Assembly (NCBI RefSeq): GCF_001887355.1
Contig: NZ_MPIN01000002.1
Location: forward strand, 1,147,068 to 1,211,067
DNA: 64,000 nt
Reading direction: 5' to 3'
Source: Cystobacter ferrugineus
Lineage (GTDB): Bacteria; Myxococcota; Myxococcia; Myxococcales; Myxococcaceae
Part shown: piece by piece, positions 1-7,884 of the stretch
Layout: each line of letters starts with the position of its first letter
How positions within the stretch are numbered: position 1 is the first letter of the stretch
The notes under the pieces: generated by a model
Database searches by the model: none
Told to the model about the DNA's origin: nothing
Seen by the model: only the letters and a program-made list of their open reading frames with translations
Made by a program: the position numbers and the translations under genes

Positions 1-242
1 CGGATGCCGTCCAGCGCCAAAGCGCCCAACACGGTGGTGACGGTGCCGCGGTTCCTGGGGACGTATCCCACCACGCGCTCACCTCGTGGAGCACGTCCAT
101 GAGTGCGCGTCATGCTCGTGTGGCAGCCGGTTTCGTCGAGGAAAACGAGCCGTCGCGGGTCGAGCAGGAGCATCAGGAGGAGGAAGACACGCCGCAGTGC
201 CTGGACCCGCGGGGACCGTTGCTCCGAGGCTACGAGCGACTT
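1..242 (-). CDS. IS630 transposase, catalytic DDE part (OrfB), partial
   Basis: Reading in the -1 frame after the A7 tract gives a continuous sequence to the window edge. It contains RRLVFLDETGCHTSMTRTHG, which holds the first catalytic Asp of the DDE triad in the VFLDETG context typical of IS630, followed by PRGERVVGYVPRNRGTVT. No independent start codon with a ribosome-binding site is evident, so it is most likely made only as a fusion with OrfA. The second Asp and the Glu lie beyond the window. Confidence 0.7.
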
Positions 243-592
243 TTTTTGAGTCCCAGTCCCTGGCGCCGTAGTGCCCGCGAGACCGCCGAGGAGCTGGTAT
301 GTACCTGTGTCCGGGCCACCAACGCCGCGAAGTGCTCCTGCACTGTGGCATCGGGTCGTATCCGCACCTGCTCTTTGAGCGTTTCCAGCACCTCTCCCTG
401 GATTGCCGAGAAGTTGCCTCCGCCCCTCGGTCGGGGCTCCAGGCTCCCCGTTCCGTCCTCGAGCTTCAGCCAATGAGCAAGCGTCTTGGAGCACACACTG
501 AATTCGGCGGCAACCTCCTCCAGCGTTCTGCCACCACGCCTGTAGGCCGCAACCGCGCGCTCACGCAAGTCCACCGAATAGGGCCGGGGCAT
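230..592 (-). CDS. IS630 transposase, N-terminal helix-turn-helix part (OrfA)
   Basis: The product is about 120 residues and begins MPRPYSVDLRERAV, a typical IS630 start. It carries the winged helix-turn-helix DNA-binding region that recognises the element ends, including the segment TLEEVAAEFSVCSKTLAHWL. I chose ATG at 592 rather than the upstream ATG at 637 because a strong GGAGGAGGAG ribosome-binding site precedes it. The frame stops soon after a run of seven A residues (minus strand). The catalytic part continues in the -1 frame, so this is probably the zero-frame product of a gene using programmed frameshifting. Confidence 0.75.
   Translation of the reverse strand: MPRPYSVDLRERAVAAYRRGGRTLEEVAAEFSVCSKTLAHWLKLEDGTGSLEPRPRGGGNFSAIQGEVLETLKEQVRIRPDATVQEHFAALVARTQVHTSSSAVSRALRRQGLGLKKSRS
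241..247 (-). other. A7 slippery tract, likely programmed -1 frameshift site
   Basis: On the coding strand CTC is followed by seven A residues and then GTCGCTCG. The zero frame reaches TAG three codons later. A -1 slip on A-AAA-AAA joins OrfA directly to the frame carrying the catalytic motif. Such A-rich slippery sites are well known in IS630 and related families. Confidence 0.65.
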
Positions 593-637
593 GTGACTCC
601 TCCTCCAGCCCTGATTGAGCAGATTTGACCGGAACAT

Positions 638-832
638 TCAACTGACTTCCGTTATCAATCCAAGGAACCGGCGGGCTAAACGAACGGCAGGTACCTCATC
701 CCATATCCCGGAGTTCTCTCCGATGAATTCGATGCCACCGAAAAGCTGTTCAGAGAGCTTGTGGGCGAGCATCATCAAGGGGTCTGGACTGGTGAAGTCT
801 ACATAGACGACAGGAAATTTGAGAGATTTCAT
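638..832 (-). CDS. Small probable immunity protein for orphan tip 1, perhaps truncated
   Basis: This 64-residue protein begins 6 bases after the stop of the adjacent nucleotidyltransferase-like toxin tip, the usual place for a cognate immunity gene. I do not recognise the family. The sequence is soluble and mixed, with SPDPLMMLAHKLSEQLFGG and DEVPAVRLARRFLGL as its most distinctive parts, and has no signal peptide. It stops right at the edge of the IS630 element, and its final residues (TEVS) may be read from IS DNA, so the native C-terminus may be missing. The immunity role is inferred from position only. Confidence 0.5.
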   Translation of the reverse strand: MKSLKFPVVYVDFTSPDPLMMLAHKLSEQLFGGIEFIGENSGIWDEVPAVRLARRFLGLITEVS

Positions 833-838
833 TTGTAA

Positions 839-1950
839 TTACCTCAGCAGATATCTTTCGTCCGCACCAACCTTCTTTTCGAATTCGGCCTCGGAGAAAA
901 CTCTGACCTTGAATGTGTCGGCTTGCCGAACTCCCGGAATTGACTTCACGCTCGCACCGACATCTCCAATAAGCCCCCGGTATTCAGGGAGTCTACCCAG
1001 ATTGCGGAACCCCCCGGCGTTCGCGTCCACCCGAGCCGCCAGCGCGTCACTCACGACGAAAGCGTCGACATCAAAATCCGTTGGGTCGAAGGGCGCCCCC
1101 TTCTTTGTGGGCCCCCTTTGCTCCGCGAGCCAAAGATCCCCGGAATCCTACCTTTGCATCAGGGAACGCCTTCCGGAGTGCAGTGAGTGCAGTTGCCGCA
1201 GCCTCTTGTTTCTTCGCCAGTTCCGGACACCCGGTCAGACCCAAGGGGTCGGTGGCGGAGAGAGGGTCCTCGGGGTAGCCGTAGAGGCTGGGAGCAGCGG
1301 CAAGCCCAAGGGGGTCCTGGCTGAGGTAGCGCCCGGCGTACGCGTCGTAGTAGCGGAAGCGGTTGTAGAGGAGGCCTGTTTCCTCGTCCTCGTACTGTCC
1401 CGGCCAACGCCAGGGGCAGTGCTGGAGAGCCACGTCGGTTTTGCCCACCCCGAAGCTGTCCAACTGCATCCGCCAGGCAAGCTGCCCCAACTCGTCGTAC
1501 ATCTCGGTAGGGGTGCCCAGGTGGTCGGCCACCACGGAATAGCGTCCGGTGGCATCCTCCTTGGCCAGCGGGGAGAAGCTCTCGGGCTCGAACAGCCAGG
1601 TGGTGAGCCCCTCGGACGAGGCCACCTCGTGCAGGGGCACGTGCCCGTCCCATACGAAGTGCACCTCGCGCTCGGGGGCCGAGAGGCCCTCCGCCTCCGT
1701 GCCCAGCACCACCTTCCGGGTGCGGCGGGGCCAGCGCGTCATAGTCCATGCGCACGCGCTGGCCGTCCGGCCGTTGCACCTCGCGCAGCAGGCCCGCTCC
1801 ATTCCAGGCATAGCGCCAGGTGCCCTGGAGCGTGTGCTTCTGCGTCAGGTTGCCGTCGGCGTCATGGGTGTAGTGGATGCCATCCGCCTCGCGCAGGCGC
1901 CCGCCCGGGCCGCAGCTCCTGTCTCTCCGCCCAGGCTGGCCGTCGTCAGT
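839..1950 (-). pseudogene. Orphan Rhs tip 1: Rhs core fragment with nucleotidyltransferase-like toxin, two frameshifts
   Basis: This is the 3' part of an rhs gene with no N-terminal half. It carries the conserved core end (CPWRWPGQYEDEETGLLYNR, then RYLSQDPLGL and ATDPLGL) followed by a unique tip. The tip reads VGFRGSLARG, a short gap, then DPTDFDVDAFVV, which fits the GS...DxD signature of the nucleotidyltransferase fold. Two single-base changes break the frame: an extra G in the G4 run at 1727-1730 (compare 3120-3140) and an apparent extra base in the C5 run at 1096-1100. Removing both gives one frame ending at 839. Core homology starts near 1950. It has no start signal, so it is a silent cassette or a dead remnant. 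Confidence 0.75.
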
Positions 1951-1976
1951 TTTTTGTGAGTAAATATTTGGAAGGA

Positions 1977-2255
1977 TTACTCAGGGGTTGGTTCGAGGTT
2001 TTTTGGTTTGGGGATGATTGAAATGAAGCGTTGGTCTAGTTTCAATAGGGAAGCAATGGTGGTCAATCGCACGTGTGAGGACGGGTCGAGTGAGACTTCA
2101 TCTTCACATAGTATTTCACACAGGTGCTCCATTGCTACTCGACGCTCGCCGGCCATCAGAAGCCCTTCGACTATTTCATGAGCCCTGGGGTGGAGCTTGG
2201 TTCTTATTGAGTTCATCAGCAGCGTGATTTCTTCCGGGATGTCCGATTGCGTCAT
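1977..2255 (-). CDS. MafI-like immunity protein
   Basis: A 92-residue soluble, helical, acidic protein. Its layout (a helix containing HPRAHEIVEGLLMAGERRVA, then MEHLCEILCEDEV and a final short helix) resembles the MafI immunity family that partners MafB toxins in Neisseria. It starts two bases after the stop of the EndoU-like tip, so it is the natural antidote for it. MafB toxins often carry EndoU domains, which agrees with this pairing. The family call is by eye. The immunity role is inferred from context. Confidence 0.6.
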   Translation of the reverse strand: MTQSDIPEEITLLMNSIRTKLHPRAHEIVEGLLMAGERRVAMEHLCEILCEDEVSLDPSSHVRLTTIASLLKLDQRFISIIPKPKNLEPTPE

Positions 2256-2257
2256 GT

Positions 2258-3284
2258 TTATCGCCCTTTGCTGTAGCCTGTGATGATTCCTTCGCCGCCT
2301 GGTTCGACAATGACTTCGATGTTAAGCCCGTGGTCACGGCCTCGGACAGTGAATCGAGTGGGAGCTCCGCTCTTCGTTGTTGCTGGGGCGCTCGTGGAGG
2401 GTGCTCCAATGGTGACTGGTGCTGTCTGGTACCCAGGTCCGGTACTTTGTCGCCAAGTAGATTTCGGGTCGTTGGCTATGCGTTTAATCGCGGCGATTGC
2501 TTGGTCGTCGGTCCATGTGTCTGGAAAGGCTCCTTGCACATTACCTCTTCCAGGACCATGACCTGTGGCAGTACCAACTCCATCTCCTTCTAATATGTGA
2601 GTGCGCCGAGAATCACTGAGTTGATACTTTTCGCATCCATTCAGGCCGAGGGGATCAGTGGCGGACAGGGGATCCTTGGGATAGCCATAAAGGCTAGGCC
2701 CCGCAGCTAGTCTTAGAGGATCCTGACTGATGTAGCGCCCGGCGTACGCGTCGTAGTAGCGGAAGCGGTTGTAGAGGAGGCCTGTTTCCTCGTCCTCGTA
2801 CTGTCCCGGCCAACGCCAGGGGCAGTGTTGGAGGGCCACGTCGGTTTTGCCCACTCCGAAGGCGTCCAACTGCATGCGCCAGGCGAGTTGCCCCAGTTCG
2901 TCGTACATCTCGGTAGGGGTGCCCAGATGGTCGGTCACCACGGCATAACGCCCGGTGGTGTCCTCCTTTGCGAGAGGGGAGAAGCTCTCGGGCTCGAACA
3001 GCCAGGTGGTGAGTTCCTCGGAAGAGGCCACCTCGTGCAGGGGAATGTGCCTGTCCCATACGAAACGCACCTGGCTTCCGGGGGCTGAGAGGTCCTCCGC
3101 CTCCGCGCTCAGCACGACCTTCCGGGTGCGTCGAGCCAGCGCGTCATAGTCCATGAGCACGCGCTGGCCATCCGGCCGTTGCACCTCGCGCAGCAGGCCC
3201 GCTCCATTCCAGGCATAGCGCCAGGTGCCTTGGGGTGTTTGCTTCTCCGTCAGGTTGCCGTCGGCGTCATGGGTGTAGTGGCCA
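2258..3284 (-). CDS. Orphan Rhs tip 2: Rhs core fragment with EndoU-like RNase toxin
   Basis: An in-frame Rhs core fragment runs from HYTHDADGN (near 3280) to the tip. Its only start candidate is an internal GTG at 3184, so it may be silent. The tip after TDPLGL reads RRTHILEGD, then TGHGPGRG, FPDTWTDDQAI and finally GIITGYS. Two histidines followed by a C-terminal Thr-Gly-Tyr match the bacterial EndoU nuclease pattern, a family that cleaves tRNA or other RNA in target cells. The first autocleavage-type motif is DPLRL instead of the DPLGL seen in the other copies. The core part is almost identical to 4112-4664 in effector B. A MafI-like gene follows immediately. Confidence 0.75.
2735..3284 (-). 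repeat. Rhs core direct repeat, copy in orphan tip 2
   Basis: This segment is nearly identical to 4112-4664 of effector B and clearly related to about 1330-1950 in orphan tip 1. Homology with effector B stops abruptly at 3284, where the 3' end of the effector B immunity gene begins. Repeats of this kind give homologous recombination a track for moving silent tips onto a full-length rhs gene. Confidence 0.85.
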
Positions 3285-3707
3285 AGGTGTTTTGAGCATC
3301 GTCGGCTCCGTGCAAATGTGCTCGATGAGGAACGCCCTTTTCTCGTCCAGCGCTCCGGGGTCGATGCCCGCCTGTTGGAATACTGAGCGGATGCCAGTTA
3401 CCAAATGCTCCAGCGCCGCGCGACATCCATCTGCCGCCGAAGCGATGGTGTCGAATGGTAGAAAAACAGTGAATTCTACATCCTTGTCTCTCTTGAAAAT
3501 GGTCGGCCCTTTTATCTGGGGAGCCGATATTTGTGTGTCTGCGCTGATGCGTACCACGAGATTGAAATCAGTGCCATACTTCTTCATGAACTCGGCAGAA
3601 TCATTGGCGGCTGACGATAGTTCTCCCGCCAGCCATATTTGCATTCGATGCGAGAAGGGAAAGCTCACGCCCGGTTTTATGTAGATCTGTCCAACTGATA
3701 CTTTCAT
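3267..3707 (-). CDS. Probable immunity protein of Rhs effector B
   Basis: A 146-residue soluble protein whose ATG overlaps the effector B stop (ATGA), so the two are translationally coupled. I do not recognise the family. It has a beta-rich first half (FNLVVRISADTQIS, VEFTVFLPFDTIASAADGCR) and a helical C-terminal half. Its last four codons and stop lie in the DNA where the Rhs core repeat of orphan tip 2 begins (junction at 3284), so the native C-terminus was probably replaced when the cassettes were joined. The immunity role is inferred from position and overlap. Confidence 0.6.
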   Translation of the reverse strand: MKVSVGQIYIKPGVSFPFSHRMQIWLAGELSSAANDSAEFMKKYGTDFNLVVRISADTQISAPQIKGPTIFKRDKDVEFTVFLPFDTIASAADGCRAALEHLVTGIRSVFQQAGIDPGALDEKRAFLIEHICTEPTMLKTPWPLHP

Positions 3708-6700
3708 GGCTTGAAGCTCTTTTGGTTGCCTGGAGGAACTGTCTTGGTTTTGTCGAAAACAGCTTGGAGACGTGCTGTTTCCGCTGCCTTGGCCTTCGCC
3801 GTCGTGGTCTCGCCCAGATCTTCTACCACCCGGCCCACCACGTTGCCTTTTCCATAGATCTTCTCCAACTTCCTCACTTGTTGATGGAGCCTCGTCGGGA
3901 GTCCAGAACTTATTGTCGTACGATTCAGGTCGGCTTTTCCAATTTTATGCAAATTACCATTGACTTCGATCTCGTAGATTCCAAATTTTGAAGTCGAGGT
4001 ATTGCTGTTCAGGTTACACGACTTGAGCCCCAATGGGTCAGTGACGGATAGGGGATCAGCAGGGTAGCCATAGAGGCTGGGCCCAGCGTCAAGCCCAAGG
4101 GGGTCCTGGCTGAGGTAGCGCCCGGCGTACGCGTCGTAGTAGCGGAAGCGGTTGTAGAGGAGGCCTGTTTCCTCGTCCTCGTACTGTCCCGGCCAGCGCC
4201 AGGGGCAGTGCCGCAGGGCCACGTCGGTTTTGCCCACTCCGAAGGCGTCCAACTGCATGCGCCAGGCGAGTTGCCCCAGTTCGTCGTACATCTCGGTAGG
4301 GGTGCCCAGATGGTCGGTCACCACGGCATAACGCCCGGTGGTGTCCTCCTTTGCGAGAGGGGAGAAGCTCTCGGGCTCGAACAGCCAGGTGGTGAGTTCC
4401 TCGGAAGAGGCCACCTCGTGCAGGGGAATGTGCCCGTCCCATACGAAACGCACCTGGCTTCCGGGGGCTGAGAGGTCCTCCGCCTCCGCGCTCAGCACGA
4501 CCTTCCGGGTGCGTCGAGCCAGCGCGTCATAGTCCATGAGCACGCGCTGGCCATCCGGCCGTTGCACCTCGCGCAGCAGGCCCGCTCCATTCCAGGCATA
4601 GCGCCAGGTGCCTTGGGGTGTTTGCTTCTCCGTCAGGTTGCCGTCGGCGTCATGGGTGTAGTGGATGCCGTCCGCCTCGCGCAGGCGCCCGCCCGGGCCA
4701 TAGCGCCTGTCCTCCCGTCCCGGTTGGCGGTAGAGGTTGCCCACCACGTCCATGGTCCGGTGCAGGAGACTGCCGTCGGGCCGCCGCTCCCCCACCAGCC
4801 GTCCCCGGACGTCATGGAGGTATTCGGTGGAGCCGTGCGCCGCGTCGGACATGGCCGCCAACTGCCCCTCGGGCCGCCAGCGCCAGGTACGTCGGGTCAC
4901 CGAGCCGCCCCCCACCAGCGTGCGTCGCTCGGTCGGGCGGCCAGCCTCATCGTGCTTCCAGGTGGTCTCCACGCCGCCCGGCATCCATCGCGCCACCTCC
5001 AGCCCGCCCGCATCCCGCTCCATGCGTACGGCCCACTCCGGCCTGCCCGGTGAGGAGTAGGTCACCCCTCGCACCGAGCCCAGCGCGTCCCGCAGCAACT
5101 TCTGGTGTGCGCCCAGCGTGCTCTCCACCTCCACCCGGTGGCCCGCTGGCGAGTAGCGCGAGGTCACCTCTCCGTGCGCCTGCTTGTCGGCCACCACCCG
5201 CCCGAGCGCGTCTCGCTCCAGGGCCACCTTGCCCGACTCGTTCTCCGCCTCCACCAGCGCCCCGTCCGCTCGATAGCGGAAGGCGCTGAAGGTGCCATCG
5301 CCGTACTCCACCCGCTTCAATCGCCCGGCCTTGTCATAGGACAGGTGTCGTGTCCGCCCGCTGGGTTGAATGGCCCGCGTCAGCCGTCCACCCGCGTCGT
5401 GCTGGTATTGCCAGGCGGCTCCGTCGAAGCCCTCCTCGCGCACCACCTGCCCCAGGGCGTCCCGGGTGAAGCGGTACACTTCTCCCGCCTCGTTCGTCAC
5501 CTCCACCAGCCGGCCCTCGGCGTCATGGCGCCAGCTCAGGCGGGTACCCGCCTCCTCGCGGAAGGCGGGCCAGTGGAAGCCCTCGTAGCCCAAACGTACC
5601 TGCCGCAGGGGCCCCTTCACCTCCAGCAGGTTGCCCTCCGCGTCGTAACGGCTCTCGAGCACCTCTCCGCCGGGCCCTTCCATCCGTACGGGCCTGTCCA
5701 GCAAGTCGTACTGCACCCGCTCCCCGCCACCGCGCGCGTCTCGTAGTGCCACCCTCCGACCCCGCCGGTCATACGACAGGCGCACCTGTCCTCCCGTGGG
5801 GAGATGGACCCGAGTCAGGTTGCGGTTCTCGTCATACCCATACTCCGTTCGCTCGCCGCCTCCGCCCACCTCCGCCACCTGGAGTCCGTCCGCGTACTCG
5901 TAGCGTCGCGTCTCCCCCAGGGGGTTGGTTTCCTCCAACCGCTGGCCTTGCGCGTCGTAGCGCCAGCGCCACTTGCCCCCGTTGGTGTCGGTCGCCTCTT
6001 CGGGCTGGTTACGGGCGTTGTAGCGCACCGTCACCGTGGCACCGTCCGGCCCCTCCACCTTCGTGCGATTGCCCCGTGCGTCGTATTCGTAGCGCGTGGT
6101 GTGACCCAGCGCGTCCGTCTCCGCCACCAGGCGCAGCGCCTCGTCGTACTCCTTGCGCTTCTCTCCACCCAGGGCGTCCACCTCCCTCACCACCACGCCG
6201 CGTCCATCCGATTCGTACGTGGTGGTGTGGCCCAGCGAATCCGTTACCTCGGTGACGCCGGCCTGTCTGTCGTAGCGCAGCCGGTGGTGGAAGATGCCGC
6301 CGTCCCCCCACGTGCGCAGGCACCAGGCGTCCGGCCCTTGTCCGTCGTACTCGAAGTGGAAGGAGAGTCCCGTCCTGTCCGTCTCCCGGACCAGCAGCGC
6401 GCCCTCGTAGGCGTAGCGCATGGCCTGGTCCAGGGCGTCCCGCGCCTCCAGCAGGTGCCCCGCCTCTGAGTACACATAGCGGTTGTGCGTCACCTGTCCT
6501 GGCTCGCGTGGATGTGGCAGCGCCACCCGGATGAGGCGTCCCGCCGCGTCGCTCTCGAAGAGCACCCGTCGGCCCGCGCTGTCCCTCACCCACCGCAGCC
6601 GGCCCTGTCCGTCATATTCGTATTCCACCGAGTGACCTGCTCGGTTGCGCGTGCGGACCACCCGGCATACGCCCGCCCTCCGCTCCCCAGGCACCTGTCG

Positions 6701-7720
6701 CAGCTCGTGCGTGAGGCCCTCCGCCGCTTCCACCTCCCAGCGCAGCTCGCCCACCCGCAGCAGCGTCAACCTGTCCACGGGGGAGTAGAGCCGTGCGCCC
6801 ACGGGCATCCGCTTCCTGGGAAAGCCCGTGGTGTCGAACTCGAGCTCCCGCCCATCCTCCGCCCGGTACACCACCCGCCCGTCTTCCTCCCACACCGCGA
6901 GGTCCAACGAGTGGCTCCACCCGTAGCCCAGCGCCGTGTCCCGCCACCCCAGGCTGGAGGAGTAGTGGCGGGTGAAGCGCAACGGAATGGGCCCCGGCAA
7001 CTCCCAGTCCGTCGCCTCCGTCACCACCCGCCCCGTCACCACGTCCACCGGGTGCCCCGTCAGCGTGCAGAGGGCCTTGTGCACCCTGTCGCGGGCGCGC
7101 TGGCTCAACCCCAGCTTGTCCATGACGCTGGCCGCCTTGCGGTGGATGCGGTCCGACAGCTTCCTCATCCTCAGGCTGCCCTGCTGCACCCGGCGCAGCT
7201 TCTTCAGGCCCTTGAGCAGGCCCCCCATCGCCAGCCTCATCCCCAAGCCCATCAGGGAGATGGTGGGCGGCCCTCCCACGAACACCGGGGGCCCGGCGGG
7301 AATGGACAGCGCGATGGACAGGGGCAACAGCAGCGTCTTCGCCCCCGGCCCCTTCTTACGCGGTGGCGAGGGCAGGCCGATGTCCTGGCAGCTCAACACC
7401 GGCAGCAGCATGTAGGTGAAGGGCTCGTCCTCCACCACCACCGTGGAGCTGCCCATGAACGTCTCGTTCTCGTTACCCGGGGGCCTGGCGAACACGCCTC
7501 CAATGGGGAAGTGCGGGGGCAGCGTGCGCCCGCCCGTGCCCGCCTGCGCCCGGGGCAGCCCGTTCACCTTCACCGTCGCCCCGATGAGAGGCAGGTAGTC
7601 GAACGGGTCGAACACGATGCCAATATGCGGGTGGGGAATGGGCACCACCGCCCCCGGTGGGGTGATGATGAAGTGGATGTCCACGCCCAGCACGGGGTCC
7701 AGGTGCTTCACCGCGAGCAT
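3704..7720 (-). CDS. Rhs effector B: PAAR-like N-terminus, Rhs core, GIY-YIG-like nuclease tip
   Basis: A full-length type VI Rhs effector of 1338 residues. The first ~190 residues hold a PAAR-like tip domain (HFIITPPGAVVPIPHPHIG) and hydrophobic stretches around LLPLSIALSIPAGPPVFVGG. Then come the DUF6531-type start of the Rhs shell (GHPVDVVTGRVVTEATDWEL) and many YD repeats. The core ends with SQDPLGL and TDPLGL, the paired motif involved in self-cleavage of Rhs tips. The roughly 105-residue tip reads KFGIYEIEVNGNLHKIGKAD and ends with an E-containing helix and PPGNQKSF, resembling GIY-YIG/URI-type nuclease toxins. ATG 7720 follows GGGAGG and overlaps the end of an accessory-gene remnant. 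Confidence 0.85.
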   Translation of the reverse strand: MLAVKHLDPVLGVDIHFIITPPGAVVPIPHPHIGIVFDPFDYLPLIGATVKVNGLPRAQAGTGGRTLPPHFPIGGVFARPPGNENETFMGSSTVVVEDEPFTYMLLPVLSCQDIGLPSPPRKKGPGAKTLLLPLSIALSIPAGPPVFVGGPPTISLMGLGMRLAMGGLLKGLKKLRRVQQGSLRMRKLSDRIHRKAASVMDKLGLSQRARDRVHKALCTLTGHPVDVVTGRVVTEATDWELPGPIPLRFTRHYSSSLGWRDTALGYGWSHSLDLAVWEEDGRVVYRAEDGRELEFDTTGFPRKRMPVGARLYSPVDRLTLLRVGELRWEVEAAEGLTHELRQVPGERRAGVCRVVRTRNRAGHSVEYEYDGQGRLRWVRDSAGRRVLFESDAAGRLIRVALPHPREPGQVTHNRYVYSEAGHLLEARDALDQAMRYAYEGALLVRETDRTGLSFHFEYDGQGPDAWCLRTWGDGGIFHHRLRYDRQAGVTEVTDSLGHTTTYESDGRGVVVREVDALGGEKRKEYDEALRLVAETDALGHTTRYEYDARGNRTKVEGPDGATVTVRYNARNQPEEATDTNGGKWRWRYDAQGQRLEETNPLGETRRYEYADGLQVAEVGGGGERTEYGYDENRNLTRVHLPTGGQVRLSYDRRGRRVALRDARGGGERVQYDLLDRPVRMEGPGGEVLESRYDAEGNLLEVKGPLRQVRLGYEGFHWPAFREEAGTRLSWRHDAEGRLVEVTNEAGEVYRFTRDALGQVVREEGFDGAAWQYQHDAGGRLTRAIQPSGRTRHLSYDKAGRLKRVEYGDGTFSAFRYRADGALVEAENESGKVALERDALGRVVADKQAHGEVTSRYSPAGHRVEVESTLGAHQKLLRDALGSVRGVTYSSPGRPEWAVRMERDAGGLEVARWMPGGVETTWKHDEAGRPTERRTLVGGGSVTRRTWRWRPEGQLAAMSDAAHGSTEYLHDVRGRLVGERRPDGSLLHRTMDVVGNLYRQPGREDRRYGPGGRLREADGIHYTHDADGNLTEKQTPQGTWRYAWNGAGLLREVQRPDGQRVLMDYDALARRTRKVVLSAEAEDLSAPGSQVRFVWDGHIPLHEVASSEELTTWLFEPESFSPLAKEDTTGRYAVVTDHLGTPTEMYDELGQLAWRMQLDAFGVGKTDVALRHCPWRWPGQYEDEETGLLYNRFRYYDAYAGRYLSQDPLGLDAGPSLYGYPADPLSVTDPLGLKSCNLNSNTSTSKFGIYEIEVNGNLHKIGKADLNRTTISSGLPTRLHQQVRKLEKIYGKGNVVGRVVEDLGETTTAKAKAAETARLQAVFDKTKTVPPGNQKSFKP

Positions 7721-7838
7721 CACCGACCTCCCGCGGCCGGAGTCTCCGGCCGCCAGTCCTGGCCCAGCACCGACTCGACTTCCAGCTCCATCTCCCTTGC
7801 CTCCCGAGGCCCCCGCCGCTCGTGGCTCAGCCGCACCA
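6704..7838 (-). repeat. 1.1-kb direct repeat (5' part of rhs B plus accessory tail)
   Basis: Nearly identical to 11877-13011 with a constant offset of 5173 bases. It covers the accessory-gene tail, the PAAR-like domain and the start of the Rhs shell. Downstream of this block (lower coordinates) the two rhs genes diverge strongly, so the edge near 6704 marks a recombination or divergence boundary. Confidence 0.85.
7721..7838 (-). pseudogene. Duplicated 3' remnant of the TPR accessory gene
   Basis: These 118 bases match 12894-13011, the last codons of the intact accessory gene upstream of effector A, almost base for base. They sit in the same position directly before the effector B start. Homology ends at 7838 and unrelated DNA follows. 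This shows that the duplication that made effectors A and B began inside the accessory gene. The remnant cannot make a functional protein. Confidence 0.85.
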
Positions 7839-7884
7839 TGTGGCCTTGAGCACCTCCACGATTTTCAGCGTACTTGTGGGTACT

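Larger units (their letters stand above)
1..654 (-). mobile_element. IS630-family insertion sequence, truncated by window edge
   Basis: The minus strand encodes an IS630/Tc1-type transposase split over two frames (see the two CDS entries). The left end lies outside the window. The right end is not defined. IS630 elements insert at TA dinucleotides, and the TA at 653-654, just beyond the transposase leader, is one candidate boundary. If that is correct, the element cuts the 3' end of the immunity gene at 638-832. I could not identify terminal inverted repeats with only one end visible. Confidence 0.7.

Noticed and set aside
6485-7849. Long open frame on the plus strand antisense to the rhs B front (also the equivalent at 12084-13028)
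   Set aside because: It is a mirror of GC-rich coding DNA in the opposite strand, with low-complexity His/Gln/Arg composition and no family motif.
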